A stretch of DNA of 64,000 nt, taken from assembly GCF_016786325.1 (NCBI RefSeq), contig NZ_JADWYU010000204.1, forward strand, positions 1-64,000, given 5' to 3'. A program made the position numbers and the translations under genes. The notes under the pieces are model-generated. The model was given only the letters and a program-made list of their open reading frames with translations, ran no database searches and was not told the DNA's origin. Of this stretch, positions 35,659 to 44,107 are shown piece by piece (the first letter of the stretch is position 1; every line of letters begins with the position of its first letter). Origin of the DNA: Frankia nepalensis (GTDB lineage Bacteria; Actinomycetota; Actinomycetes; Frankiales; Frankiaceae).

Positions 35659-35852
35659 CACCGAGTCGAAGGCGGCCATGGCCGCGGCCGCCAAGACGAC
35701 CCGATGGCCATATCCCGAGAACTGGCCGACACAACGCGGCCTGAGCGCGGTCCTGACACCATTGCGGCCGCCAGGACGCGAAATTCCGCCTTTCCAGCGC
35801 CCGACGTGTCTCGTCTTCCCGTGACATTCCCCTGACATTCCAGGAGTACCCG

Positions 35853-37253
35853 ATGGCTCACCGGCCCGATCCCGAAATCACCGCTATCGCGGCGGCCCCA
35901 CCGCCGATGCGGACGACGCGCGAGCGACACTCAGGAATCCTGCTCGACAAGTTATCGCCCAGGCGGACGTGGCATCGGCCCGCGCGTACGCGCCTGGCCG
36001 CCCTGGCCGCCCTGGCCGCCCTGGCCGCCGCGAGTCTTCTCGCGACCGCCGGATGCGGAGGCGGTGACGGCGACGGCGCCGAGGACCCGCCGACGGCCAG
36101 CGCCTCGAACGCGGCCGGGGTGCTCGGGCCGAAGGCCCCAGCCCAGGGCGAGCCGGTCCGGATCGGGGTGATCTCGGACGGCAAGGGGGCCTTCGGGGAC
36201 ATGTCCGTGCAGTTCGCCGTGGCTGACGCCACCGCCGCGTACCTGAACGAGCACCGCTCCGGCATCGGCGGCCGGCCCATCCAGCTGGTCACGTGCGAGG
36301 CCCAGGCCGACCCGAGCAAGAGCGTCGACTGCGCGAACCGCATGATCGAGGAAGACGTCGTCGCCGTCGTCCTGCCCGAGCTGACGGCGACGGACGACGT
36401 GTGGAAGACGCTGCACGACGCCAAGATGCCGGTGATGCTCTTCGGCGCGAGCAGTGCCACCCTGCTGGCCGACGCCGCCTCGACCTTCACTCTCGGTGAC
36501 CCGCTGTTTGGTCGTGTCGAGCTGCCCATCGAGCTCGCCAAGGACGCCGGCACGGACAAGGTGGCCGCCGTCGTGATCGACGTGCCCGCCGCGCTGAGCC
36601 TCTATGACACGATCGCGCCGCCCGTGTTCGAGGAGGCCGGCGTCGAGCTCGACGTCGTCCGGGTCCCGCCGGGCACCGCCGACATGACGCCCCAGATGCA
36701 GAACGTGGCCGCCAGCGGCGCCGGTGTCGTGCAGATCGTGGGGAATGACGCGTTCTGCATCAGCGCGCTGAACGGCCTGCGGGCGGTCGGCTACCAGGGG
36801 AAGATCACGGTGATCGCGCAGTGCATCACCGACGCGACCCGTAAGGCGGTACCAGGAGACGTGCTCGAGGGGATCGCGATGGCCGCCGCGACGCCGATCG
36901 GAACCGACAACCCCTCGACCCGCCTGTACAACGCCGTCGCGGAGACCTACGGAAAAGACATCGACACCAGCACCGCCGCCGGAGTCAGCATGTTCATCGC
37001 GCTCGCCGGCTTCCAGGCGGCCACCGAGGGGATCTCGCCGGACGCCATCACCTCGGAGGCCATCGTCTCCACCATCAGGGCGATGCCGGAGAAGGAACTG
37101 CCCGGCGCGGGCGGACTGCAATTCCGCTGCAACGGCAAGGCCAGCCCGGCGGAGCCCGCGATCTGCGTCCGCGGCGGTCTGATCACCACCCTGGACGCGA
37201 AGGGTCAGCCCGCCGAGTACCAGACAGCCGGCGCCTCGCCCATCGAGGACTGA
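35853..37253 (+). CDS. ABC importer substrate-binding lipoprotein, branched-chain type
   Basis: 466 residues with CAGGAG before the ATG. A 45-residue basic leader precedes an alanine-rich hydrophobic stretch ending in the lipobox LATAGC. The mature part begins VRIGVISDGKGAFGDM, a Peripla_BP_6 domain. No permease or ATPase lies beside it, so it must use a transporter elsewhere or act as an orphan receptor. It is followed closely by the DUF3237 gene, probably in one operon. Confidence 0.9.
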   Translation: MAHRPDPEITAIAAAPPPMRTTRERHSGILLDKLSPRRTWHRPARTRLAALAALAALAAASLLATAGCGGGDGDGAEDPPTASASNAAGVLGPKAPAQGEPVRIGVISDGKGAFGDMSVQFAVADATAAYLNEHRSGIGGRPIQLVTCEAQADPSKSVDCANRMIEEDVVAVVLPELTATDDVWKTLHDAKMPVMLFGASSATLLADAASTFTLGDPLFGRVELPIELAKDAGTDKVAAVVIDVPAALSLYDTIAPPVFEEAGVELDVVRVPPGTADMTPQMQNVAASGAGVVQIVGNDAFCISALNGLRAVGYQGKITVIAQCITDATRKAVPGDVLEGIAMAAATPIGTDNPSTRLYNAVAETYGKDIDTSTAAGVSMFIALAGFQAATEGISPDAITSEAIVSTIRAMPEKELPGAGGLQFRCNGKASPAEPAICVRGGLITTLDAKGQPAEYQTAGASPIED

Positions 37254-37285
37254 GACCGCCCGGACTGGAGGAGGTGAAACATCCG

Positions 37286-37768
37286 GTGGACGACCGGCCC
37301 GTGACGATGCCGCCCCCGCCCTCGCTGGTGCCGATGGCGCAGGTGTGCTGCAACGTCGGGCCGGTCGTCTCGCTCGGGCCGGCCACCTACGGCGAGCGCC
37401 GGTACGTGTCGCTGGGCGACGGAAGCGTCCGCGGGCCGGAACTCAACGGCGCGCTGGTCGAGGGCGGCGTCGACTGGCAGATCGCGCGGTCCGACGGCGC
37501 GCTGGACATCTCCGCGCACTATGTCCTCCGGCTCGACGACGGCGCGCTGGTCGAGGTCCGCAGCGACGGCCTGCGGTACGGTCCGCCCGAGGTGATGGCA
37601 CGCCTGGCGCGTGGTGAGGCGGTGCCAGCGGAGGAGTACTTCTTTCGCACCACCGTGCGCTTCACCACCGGCGCGCGAGCCTGGCTGCACCTCAACAGGA
37701 CGCTCGCGCTCGCCGTCGGCCAGCGCGAGGCACGGCGGGTGGTGCTGGACTTCTACCGGGTCACCTGA
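37286..37768 (+). CDS. DUF3237-family protein
   Basis: 160 residues. I choose the GTG at 37286, because a near-complete anti-ribosomal match GGAGGAGGTGA lies at 37267-37277; the open frame extends to a GTG inside that motif. The segments LNGALVEGGVDWQIARSDGA and EVRSDGLRYGPPEVMARLA are typical of DUF3237 beta-barrel proteins found in aromatic and aliphatic catabolic clusters. Biochemical role unknown. Confidence 0.88.
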   Translation: MDDRPVTMPPPPSLVPMAQVCCNVGPVVSLGPATYGERRYVSLGDGSVRGPELNGALVEGGVDWQIARSDGALDISAHYVLRLDDGALVEVRSDGLRYGPPEVMARLARGEAVPAEEYFFRTTVRFTTGARAWLHLNRTLALAVGQREARRVVLDFYRVT

Positions 37769-37770
37769 CC

Positions 37771-37930
37771 GAAATCCGGCAGGTCTGGAACCGCCAGCGT
37801 AAGGGCGAGGTTCTCCTCGATGTCGAGGATGTCGGCCTCGGGCACACCACCAGGCCGCGGTGGAACCCCGCGGACCAGTGGATCTGGTCCGAGCAGACCG
37901 TCCACCCTTCAGAGGTCGTCGCGGGACGGC
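37771..37930 (+). pseudogene. Relic of a large serine recombinase
   Basis: In frame after the DUF3237 stop, the sequence reads IRQVWNRQRKGEVLLDVEDV and RWNPADQWIWSEQTVHP, a stretch found in the 'Recombinase' domain of actinobacterial large serine integrases. The catalytic domain and zinc ribbon are absent. It marks a lost phage or integrative element, though no attachment site is visible. Confidence 0.72.
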
Positions 37931-37986
37931 CCGCGGTCTGGCCCAGCCGGCGCCGCGGTCGGCGGGTCGAGAGCCAGGACCGCTGG

Positions 37987-38517
37987 TCAGTGAGGTTCTG
38001 ATGGTCCCGTCGGTGTCGGTGCGTCAGGGGTTGGGAGGTGGCGAGCCAGGAGGCCGGCGAGGCGGTCCATCTCCGCGGTGGGGACCCGGTGATGGGCTGG
38101 TCGCTGTAGATGAGTGAACACGGCGGGGCCGCGTTCGTCTGGGGGCAGGTCCGGGGCCCGTGGGATCACATGGATATGGAGATGCTCGAAGCCGGTGGCC
38201 TCGCAGAAGCACGCGACGTAGGTCTTCTGGCAGCCGAGCGCCGCGGCGAGCGCGTTGCTCAGCCGCCAGGTCACCACTCCGAGCTCGGCTGCCTCGGCGG
38301 GCGTGAGGTCCGCCAGCGACAGGATGTGGCGGCGGGAGACGACGACGAGCCAGCCGGGCATGGCCGCGGTGAGCGCGTGGGCGACCCGCCAGCCGTCCGC
38401 GACGAGGATCCGTTCTCTGGGCGGGAGCGTCGCGGGGTCGGCCCCGTTCTGCGCGCACGAATAACAGCCGGTCGCGGGCGGGGGCGGCGAGCACGGGCCT
38501 TCGCCAGTCGGGGGCAC
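37987..38517 (-). CDS. HIT-family nucleotide-binding protein
   Basis: 176 residues from the GTG at 38517, preceded by GGGAGC. It carries the histidine triad HLHIHVIPR. CYSCAQN near the N-terminus supplies two cysteines that could take part in a zinc site of the HINT/Fhit type. Such proteins hydrolyse or transfer nucleotidyl groups on phosphoramidates or dinucleoside polyphosphates. The open frame upstream of 38517 is proline/serine-rich and probably not translated. Confidence 0.88.
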   Translation of the reverse strand: MPPTGEGPCSPPPPATGCYSCAQNGADPATLPPRERILVADGWRVAHALTAAMPGWLVVVSRRHILSLADLTPAEAAELGVVTWRLSNALAAALGCQKTYVACFCEATGFEHLHIHVIPRAPDLPPDERGPAVFTHLQRPAHHRVPTAEMDRLAGLLARHLPTPDAPTPTGPSEPH

Positions 38518-38839
38518 GGGGTTGCTCCCTGGTCCTTTGTACTCGTGGTCGGCCGGGTGGTCAGGGGACGGGCTCGGCGAGGTGCCGGTGCTGTGGCCGC
38601 GACGCCCCCGCGCAGCACTGGTGATGCCGGCAGGTCCGGCTGCCGTTCCTGGCTGGCTATCGTAAGGCTGTGAGGGAGCCTCCGCGGGCCGCCCGAACCA
38701 GCCCGCCGGCCCGGCCGCGCACCGACGGAAGCTCGCGGCACAGCCGTAGTCGGCCCGCGGGGGAACCAGGTGCCGCCTCAGCACAAGTTGAGCTGGCTCA
38801 CCACGACGACCAGGACCTCAAGGTCCATCGCGAGCATCT
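38518..38839. other. Intergenic region, no gene seen
   Basis: About 320 bp between two minus-strand genes. Frames here are low-complexity and lack ribosome sites. It should hold the HIT gene promoter and the end of the phosphatase transcript, but I see no clear hairpin. Confidence 0.5.
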
Positions 38840-40087
38840 TCAGAGCCTGACGACGACCAGGGCGATGTCGTCGGGGCCGCCGTTGCTGACGTCGAGGCGG
38901 GTGAGCAGGGTGTCGGCCAGGACCTCGACGTCCAGCTCGCGGCACTCGGTGACGGCGTCGGTCAGGCGGCCCAGGCCGCTGTCGATGTCCTCTCCTCGGC
39001 GTTCGATCAGTCCGTCGGTGTAGAGCACGAGGACGTCGCCCGGTGCGTAGGTCCCGCTGGCCTGGGGCCGGGGGACAGGCAGCGGGCGCACGCACAGCGG
39101 CGGGTCGGTGGCCTGGTCCAGGAGTTCGTAGGAGCCGCGTCCGGTGTGGGCGAGCACGGGTGGCGGGTGTCCGGCGTTGCTGTAGATGATCAGGTGGCTG
39201 CGTCTGTCGATCAGGACCGAGACCACGGTCGTGCCGAGCGCGCCTTCGATGGACCGGGCATAGAGCCCGAGAATCTCCAGTGCCGGCGCGGGGCTTGGGA
39301 TGGCGCGGATGGCGGTGCTCAGGGCGCTACGGAGCATGCCCATGACCGCGGCGGCCCCCAGCCCGTGGCCGACGACGTCGCCGACGGCGACCGCGGTGTT
39401 GTCGTGCGGGAGGTCGACGATCTCGTACCAGTCGCCGCAGACATTGAGTGAGGTCGACGCGGGCAGGTAGCGGACGGCGACATCGCGGTGGGCGGGCAGG
39501 TCCGGGGTACGGAGCATGACTTCCTGGAGAGTGAGCGCGACCTCGTGGGCGCGGGCGTGAGCTTCGCGGAGTTCCTCGTTGCGCTGCTGCGACTCCACCG
39601 CTCGTGCGTACAGTTCCGCCTGGAGGGCCCGCATCTGGTCCCGCTCGTCCTGGTCAGTCGTCAGGCGCTGGGCGCGGTGGGCCTCGACGAACGCGGTCAC
39701 GTCCTCGGAGCGGTGAAGGATCCACCTCACCGAGCCGTCCGGCGCGAGTACCGGAGTGTTGACCGGCGACCACCAGCGCTCCTCGAACATACCCGGATGT
39801 CCCAGGACCGGGATGTCGTATTTCAGCAACGCCATCGTGTCCCGCCGCCTGGTATCCAGCACCCAGCGCAGAGAGGCGGTCAACCTCCGCACTCCGTCGG
39901 CGTTCGGGTCACCAGGATTGTCAGGAAAAGCTTCGAAGATGTGCCGTCCGACGAGGTCCTGCCGAGTCCGCCCGGTCAGCGCCAGGTAGGCCTGGTTTAC
40001 GCCCACGATTATCAGATCCGGGTCCAGTACCAGGTACGGGGTGGCCGTGGCGGCGAACAGCGCTGCATAGTCAATGTCCGAAGTCAT
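38840..40087 (-). CDS. PAS-domain SpoIIE-type protein phosphatase
   Basis: 415 residues. The PAS domain spans about 8-130 (TATPYLVLDPDLIIVGVNQA), a coiled-coil linker about 140-190 (ERDQMRALQAELYARAVESQ), and a PP2C/SpoIIE phosphatase 195-415 with the metal-site motifs CGDWYEIVDL, VGDVVGHGLGAA and YTDGLIERRG, then GGPDDIALVVV. Such proteins dephosphorylate anti-sigma-factor antagonists in response to PAS-sensed cues. The target pair is not encoded here. Confidence 0.94.
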   Translation of the reverse strand: MTSDIDYAALFAATATPYLVLDPDLIIVGVNQAYLALTGRTRQDLVGRHIFEAFPDNPGDPNADGVRRLTASLRWVLDTRRRDTMALLKYDIPVLGHPGMFEERWWSPVNTPVLAPDGSVRWILHRSEDVTAFVEAHRAQRLTTDQDERDQMRALQAELYARAVESQQRNEELREAHARAHEVALTLQEVMLRTPDLPAHRDVAVRYLPASTSLNVCGDWYEIVDLPHDNTAVAVGDVVGHGLGAAAVMGMLRSALSTAIRAIPSPAPALEILGLYARSIEGALGTTVVSVLIDRRSHLIIYSNAGHPPPVLAHTGRGSYELLDQATDPPLCVRPLPVPRPQASGTYAPGDVLVLYTDGLIERRGEDIDSGLGRLTDAVTECRELDVEVLADTLLTRLDVSNGGPDDIALVVVRL

Positions 40088-40619
40088 CGCACCCCTCCGC
40101 CCGCTGGTCTAGTAGCTGTGGTCCTCTCCCCGCAATCTAGCGACTGGCTATGCCGATGGGGCCGAGCACCATCTGTCGCTGAAGTCGAGTACCACCGCGC
40201 ACAGGTGGCGACACCGTGTCGATGAGGTCGGGGCTTTGTCGCACATTTGGTAGTGAATTTCCGTCATTTGAGGGAGAGGGAACGCGGCGACGTCCGGTAT
40301 CCGTCTGGGGCCGACGTATGTCGCGTTCCTTGTGGCGTCGGCGGTGGATCTCTCGGTGGTGGCGCTTCTGGTTGGCACGCGGCACCTCGCGGTACATGGC
40401 GGGCCTGCTGGTCGACGAGTTCGACAAGAGCGACTACGACCTGCCCAACGACCTGCTGACTCTGTTCGAGGACGCCGAGTTCGACCTGCTCGAGCTCATC
40501 CGGGTGCGTGAGACGGAGCGGCCTGGGCCTACCCGCGGACTGGGGAGGCACGGCGCTCGCGCGCGGTGGGGTGGTGCGTGCCCGCCAGTTCCCGATCGTC
40601 GTGGTCACCAGCAACGGGG

Positions 40620-40740
40620 AGCAGGACTTCCCGGTAGTGAGCGGACAGGTAGGTGGACTTCGACCGGGCGGCTGAGGAGGCGGCTTCCCCGAGCGCTGCG
40701 CGTAGCCAGCTGTCGCCGCGGCGGGCGCGGCCGGAGTGGG
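40620..40740 (-). pseudogene. Relic of an IS110-family transposase C-terminus
   Basis: The minus strand reads RRGDSWLRAALGEAASSAAR and SKSTYLSAHYREV, matching the conserved GNxxLRRxLxEAAxxAxRxxxTYLxAxYRRL block of IS110/IS116/IS902 transposases. The frame then degrades. Between it and the phosphatase gene I find only short unassigned frames, including YMAGLLVDEFDKSDYDLPND (plus strand, about 40397). Confidence 0.65.
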
Positions 40741-40743
40741 TGC

Positions 40744-40818
40744 AGCGTGCCAAAACTCGATTCGGGGCGTGACCTGCGGTTTCGCTGTTCTATCAGGTGG
40801 CGCGGTGGTGCTCGCGTA
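40744..40818 (-). mobile_element. Inverted remnant of the IS right end seen at 61.1 kb
   Basis: GCGTGCCAAAACTCGATTCG and the following GCGTGACCTGCGGTTT are the reverse complement of the region just after the transposase at 61050-61104, with a few substitutions and single-base losses. The match extends a little into the end of the transposase reading frame. This is a solo end left after deletion of a related copy. Confidence 0.82.
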
Positions 40819-40937
40819 TTCTCGGCGGGCGCTTGGTATGACTGCTGCGTCGTGAGAGTGACTGTTCATGCTGTCAGCGTCAGGGGAGCGGTGGCTGTCG
40901 CGACAGTGCGGCCCGACGGGCGTTACGGGGGCGGAGG

Positions 40938-43925
40938 ATGCGGGAGCGTCTGCTCGGGCAGGTGCGGTCACGGCTGGAAACGTTTGCGGTCGATTGGAAG
41001 GCTGGCCGCGCTGTCTACCTGCTAGGCAAGACGATGCTGACCGGCAACCCGTCGACGCTGAACGAGGCGATCGACCTGCTCCGGCAGGCTGTGGATGCCA
41101 CTCCTGTTGATTGCCCCGACCGTGCCGGGCGGTTGTCCAACCTCGGCGCCGCCTTGAGCCTCCGGTATGAGCGCGATGGGAGACCGGCGGACCTGAATGA
41201 TGCGATCGGTGCCGTGCAGGCCGCGGTGGATGCCACGCCCGTTGACCAGCCCGTCCGCGCCGTGGACCTGTCTAACCTTGGCAACGTCCTGCGCGCCCGG
41301 TTCGAGCAGGTCGGGAGGCTGGCGGACCTGGAGGCCGCGATTGCGGCGGGACAGGCCGCGGTGGACACCGTTCCCGTTGACCATCCCGGCCGCGCTGGGA
41401 TGCTGTCCAACCTCGGCAACGCTCTGAACAGACGGTTCGGGTGGGGCGGCGAGCTGGCGGACCTGGAGGCCGCGATTGCGGCGGGACAGGCCGCGGTGGA
41501 TGCCACGCCCGTTGACCAGCCCGTCCGCGCCGGGCGGTTGTCCAACCTCGGTGACGCCCTGCGCGTCCGGTTCGAACGGCTCGGGGAGCTGGCGGACCTG
41601 GAGGCTGCGATTGCGGCGGGACAGGCCGCGGTGGACGCTACCCCCGTTGGCCACCCTGACCAGGCCGTGTACCTGTCCAACCTCGGTAACGCCCTGCACC
41701 TCCGATTCGAACGGATCGGGGAACTGGCCGACCTGGACGCGGCGATTGTGGCCGGGCAGGCCGCGGTGGACGCCACCCCCGTCGATCACCCCGATCGCGC
41801 CGCGATGCTGTCCAACCTCGGTGGTGCCCTGCACGTCCGGTTCGAACGGGTCGGGGAGCTGGCGGACTTGGACGCGGCGATTGTGGCTGGGCAGGCCGCG
41901 GTGGACGCCACTCCCGTCGACTACCCGGCCCGCGCCGCGATGCTGGCCAACCTTGGCAGCGCCCTGAGTAGCCGGTTCGAACGGAGCGAGGAACTGGCCG
42001 ACCTGGACGCGGCGATTGTGGCCGGGCAGGCCGCGGTGGACGCCACCCCCGTCGATCACCCCGATCGCGCCGCGATGCTGTCCAACCTCGGTGGTGCCCT
42101 GCACGTCCGGTTCGAACGGGTCGGGGAGCTGGCGGACTTGGACGCGGCGATTGTGGCTGGGCAGGCCGCGGTGGACGCCACTCCCGTCGACTACCCGGCC
42201 CGCGCCGCGATGCTGGCCAACCTTGGCAACGCCCTGGGTAGCCGATTCGATCGCGACGGTGAGCCGGCGGACCTGGACGCCGCGATCAGCGACTACCGGG
42301 CGGCGGTTGGGATGGGCGGAGTGGCGCCGCGGGTACGGGCAGGTGCGGCGCATGGCTGGGGGCTGGTCGCGGCACGCGGAGGGCGGTGGCTGGAAGCCGT
42401 GGCGGGGTATGCCGCGGCGACCGAGCTGCTGGGGCAGGTCGCGCCGCGCAGCCTGAAGCGCGGCGATCAGGAGCATCTGCTGGCCGAGCTCGGGAATCTG
42501 GGCGCGGACGCGGCGGCCTGCTGCGTGCGGGCGGGGCTGATCGGCCGGGCGGTGGAGTTGTTCGAGCAGGGTCGGGGGGTGCTGCTGGGTCAGGCGTTGG
42601 ACACCCGCACCGATGTGACCGCTCTTGCCGAGCAGCATCCCGACCTGGCGGCATCGTTCATCGGCCTGTGTACCGCCTTGGACCAGGCCGACGACCTGCC
42701 CGGGCTGACGCAGTCCCAGGTCGGTGAGGATGCGGCCGCGACCGGCGCGGAACGCCGGGCGGCAGGCGCGGCGTTCGACGATCTGATCGCCCGGATTCGC
42801 GGGCTGGCCGGGTTCGAGGGGTTTCTCCATCCACCGCCGGTCACGGAACTGTTGGCGACGGCGACGGACGGCCCGGTGGTAGTCGTGGCGGTCTCGGAGT
42901 TCGGTTCGTACGCGCTGCTGCTGACAGGCGGAGGGGTGGAGGCGGTGCCGCTGGCCGGGCTGACGCCGCAGGCAGTGCACGACCAGGTGATCGCCCTCCT
43001 CGGCGCGCTGGACGACACCACCCCGGCGCTGCAGGGGCGGTTAGGTGAGATCGTCGGCTGGTTGTGGGATGTCCTCGCCGGCCCGGTGCTCGACCGTCTG
43101 GACGTCGTCGGCCCGCCACGCGATGGCGGCCGGTGGCCACGGTTGTGGTGGTGCACCTCGGGGCTCCTGTCGTTTCTGCCGGTGCACGCCGCCGGCCATC
43201 ACCACACCCGGTTCGACCCGTCCCCGGCGACCGTCCTGGACAGGGCGATCGCCTCCTATACCCCCACCATCCGAGCTTTGGCCCACGCCCGCCGCGCCAG
43301 CCCGCTACCGGGCGGCAGCCGTGTCAGCCTCCAGGATGATGGCCGGCTGGTCGCGGTAGCCATGCCCCACACCCCCGACGCCGCCGACCTACCCGGTGCC
43401 CAGGTCGAAACCGCCAGCCTGCAGGCGCGCTTCTCCGGCCAGGTCGACCTGCTCACCGGCCCGCAGGCAACCAGGCAAGCGGTGCTCGGCCGGCTACCGA
43501 CCGCCCGATGGGCGCATTTCGCCTGCCACGGCACCGTCAACCTGGCCGACCCGTCCGCCAGCCAGCTGTTGCTCGCCGACCACCAGACCCGGCCGCTGAC
43601 CGTCCTCGACGTGGCCCGGCTGCGCCTGCGCGACGCGGAACTGGCGTTCCTTTCCGCCTGCGAAACGGCCCGGCCAGGCAGGCGGCTGACCGACGAGGCA
43701 ATCCATCTGGCCTCGGCGTTCCAGCTCGCCGGCTACCGGCACGTGATCGCCACACTCTGGCCGATCAGCGACCGGCACGCCGTCGACATCGCCAACGACA
43801 TCTACACCACCCTCGCCACGACCGGGGACGCCGCCGCCGCCGTCCACACCGCCACCCGCCAGCTCCGCGGCCTCTGGGCCCGCCACCCCTCGGTCTGGGC
43901 ATCCCATATCCACGTCGGCATGTGA
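40938..43925 (+). CDS. TPR-CHAT protein (caspase-like protease with tetratricopeptide sensor)
   Basis: 995 residues. Residues about 25-460 are tandem 45-residue TPR-like repeats (pattern ADLDAAIVAGQAAVDATPVD). About 470-640 is a helical linker, and about 690-995 is a CHAT domain with the catalytic His864 in HFACHG and Cys908 in LSACETA. CHAT proteins are caspase-like peptidases activated by TPR-sensed partners, known in type III-E CRISPR and gasdermin systems; neither partner is seen here. It faces a convergent operon encoding a membrane protein. Upstream lie transposon scraps. Repeat copies include a recent duplication, so repeat number may vary among strains. Confidence 0.92.
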   Translation: MRERLLGQVRSRLETFAVDWKAGRAVYLLGKTMLTGNPSTLNEAIDLLRQAVDATPVDCPDRAGRLSNLGAALSLRYERDGRPADLNDAIGAVQAAVDATPVDQPVRAVDLSNLGNVLRARFEQVGRLADLEAAIAAGQAAVDTVPVDHPGRAGMLSNLGNALNRRFGWGGELADLEAAIAAGQAAVDATPVDQPVRAGRLSNLGDALRVRFERLGELADLEAAIAAGQAAVDATPVGHPDQAVYLSNLGNALHLRFERIGELADLDAAIVAGQAAVDATPVDHPDRAAMLSNLGGALHVRFERVGELADLDAAIVAGQAAVDATPVDYPARAAMLANLGSALSSRFERSEELADLDAAIVAGQAAVDATPVDHPDRAAMLSNLGGALHVRFERVGELADLDAAIVAGQAAVDATPVDYPARAAMLANLGNALGSRFDRDGEPADLDAAISDYRAAVGMGGVAPRVRAGAAHGWGLVAARGGRWLEAVAGYAAATELLGQVAPRSLKRGDQEHLLAELGNLGADAAACCVRAGLIGRAVELFEQGRGVLLGQALDTRTDVTALAEQHPDLAASFIGLCTALDQADDLPGLTQSQVGEDAAATGAERRAAGAAFDDLIARIRGLAGFEGFLHPPPVTELLATATDGPVVVVAVSEFGSYALLLTGGGVEAVPLAGLTPQAVHDQVIALLGALDDTTPALQGRLGEIVGWLWDVLAGPVLDRLDVVGPPRDGGRWPRLWWCTSGLLSFLPVHAAGHHHTRFDPSPATVLDRAIASYTPTIRALAHARRASPLPGGSRVSLQDDGRLVAVAMPHTPDAADLPGAQVETASLQARFSGQVDLLTGPQATRQAVLGRLPTARWAHFACHGTVNLADPSASQLLLADHQTRPLTVLDVARLRLRDAELAFLSACETARPGRRLTDEAIHLASAFQLAGYRHVIATLWPISDRHAVDIANDIYTTLATTGDAAAAVHTATRQLRGLWARHPSVWASHIHVGM
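41720..42228 (+). repeat. 239-bp exact direct repeat, 270-bp offset, inside the TPR array
   Basis: Bases 41720-41958 recur without a mismatch at 41990-42228. The offset equals two 45-codon TPR units, so the reading frame is kept. Neighbouring units are similar but diverged, so this pair arose recently by unequal recombination or gene conversion. Repeats of this size can be miscounted in short-read assemblies. Confidence 0.93.
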
Positions 43926-44107
43926 GGAAGGGATTGGTGCGGCTAGGGGCGGGATGAAGGTAGGAGTTCGCAGTCTCACTCGTGGACTTGGGGCGGAGAT
44001 TCCACGTTTACGCGACAACCTCGTCTCCCATGTCAGTTAACCCAATGTGACCGGGGCCGCGTCCCGAGAGATCTTGATCACCATCTTTCTGAACACCGAA
44101 AAATCGG

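Noticed and set aside
40264-40971. 235-codon minus-strand open frame as a gene
   Set aside because: It runs through the IS end remnant and the transposase relic and has Pro/Arg-rich noise elsewhere.
41200-42300. CRISPR-like periodic repeats
   Set aside because: The 135-bp period equals a 45-residue TPR unit, units are coding and contiguous, and there are no unique spacers.
41022-42980. A 652-codon minus-strand open frame with regular repeats
   Set aside because: It mirrors the TPR repeats of the sense gene; the regularity is inherited from the sense strand.
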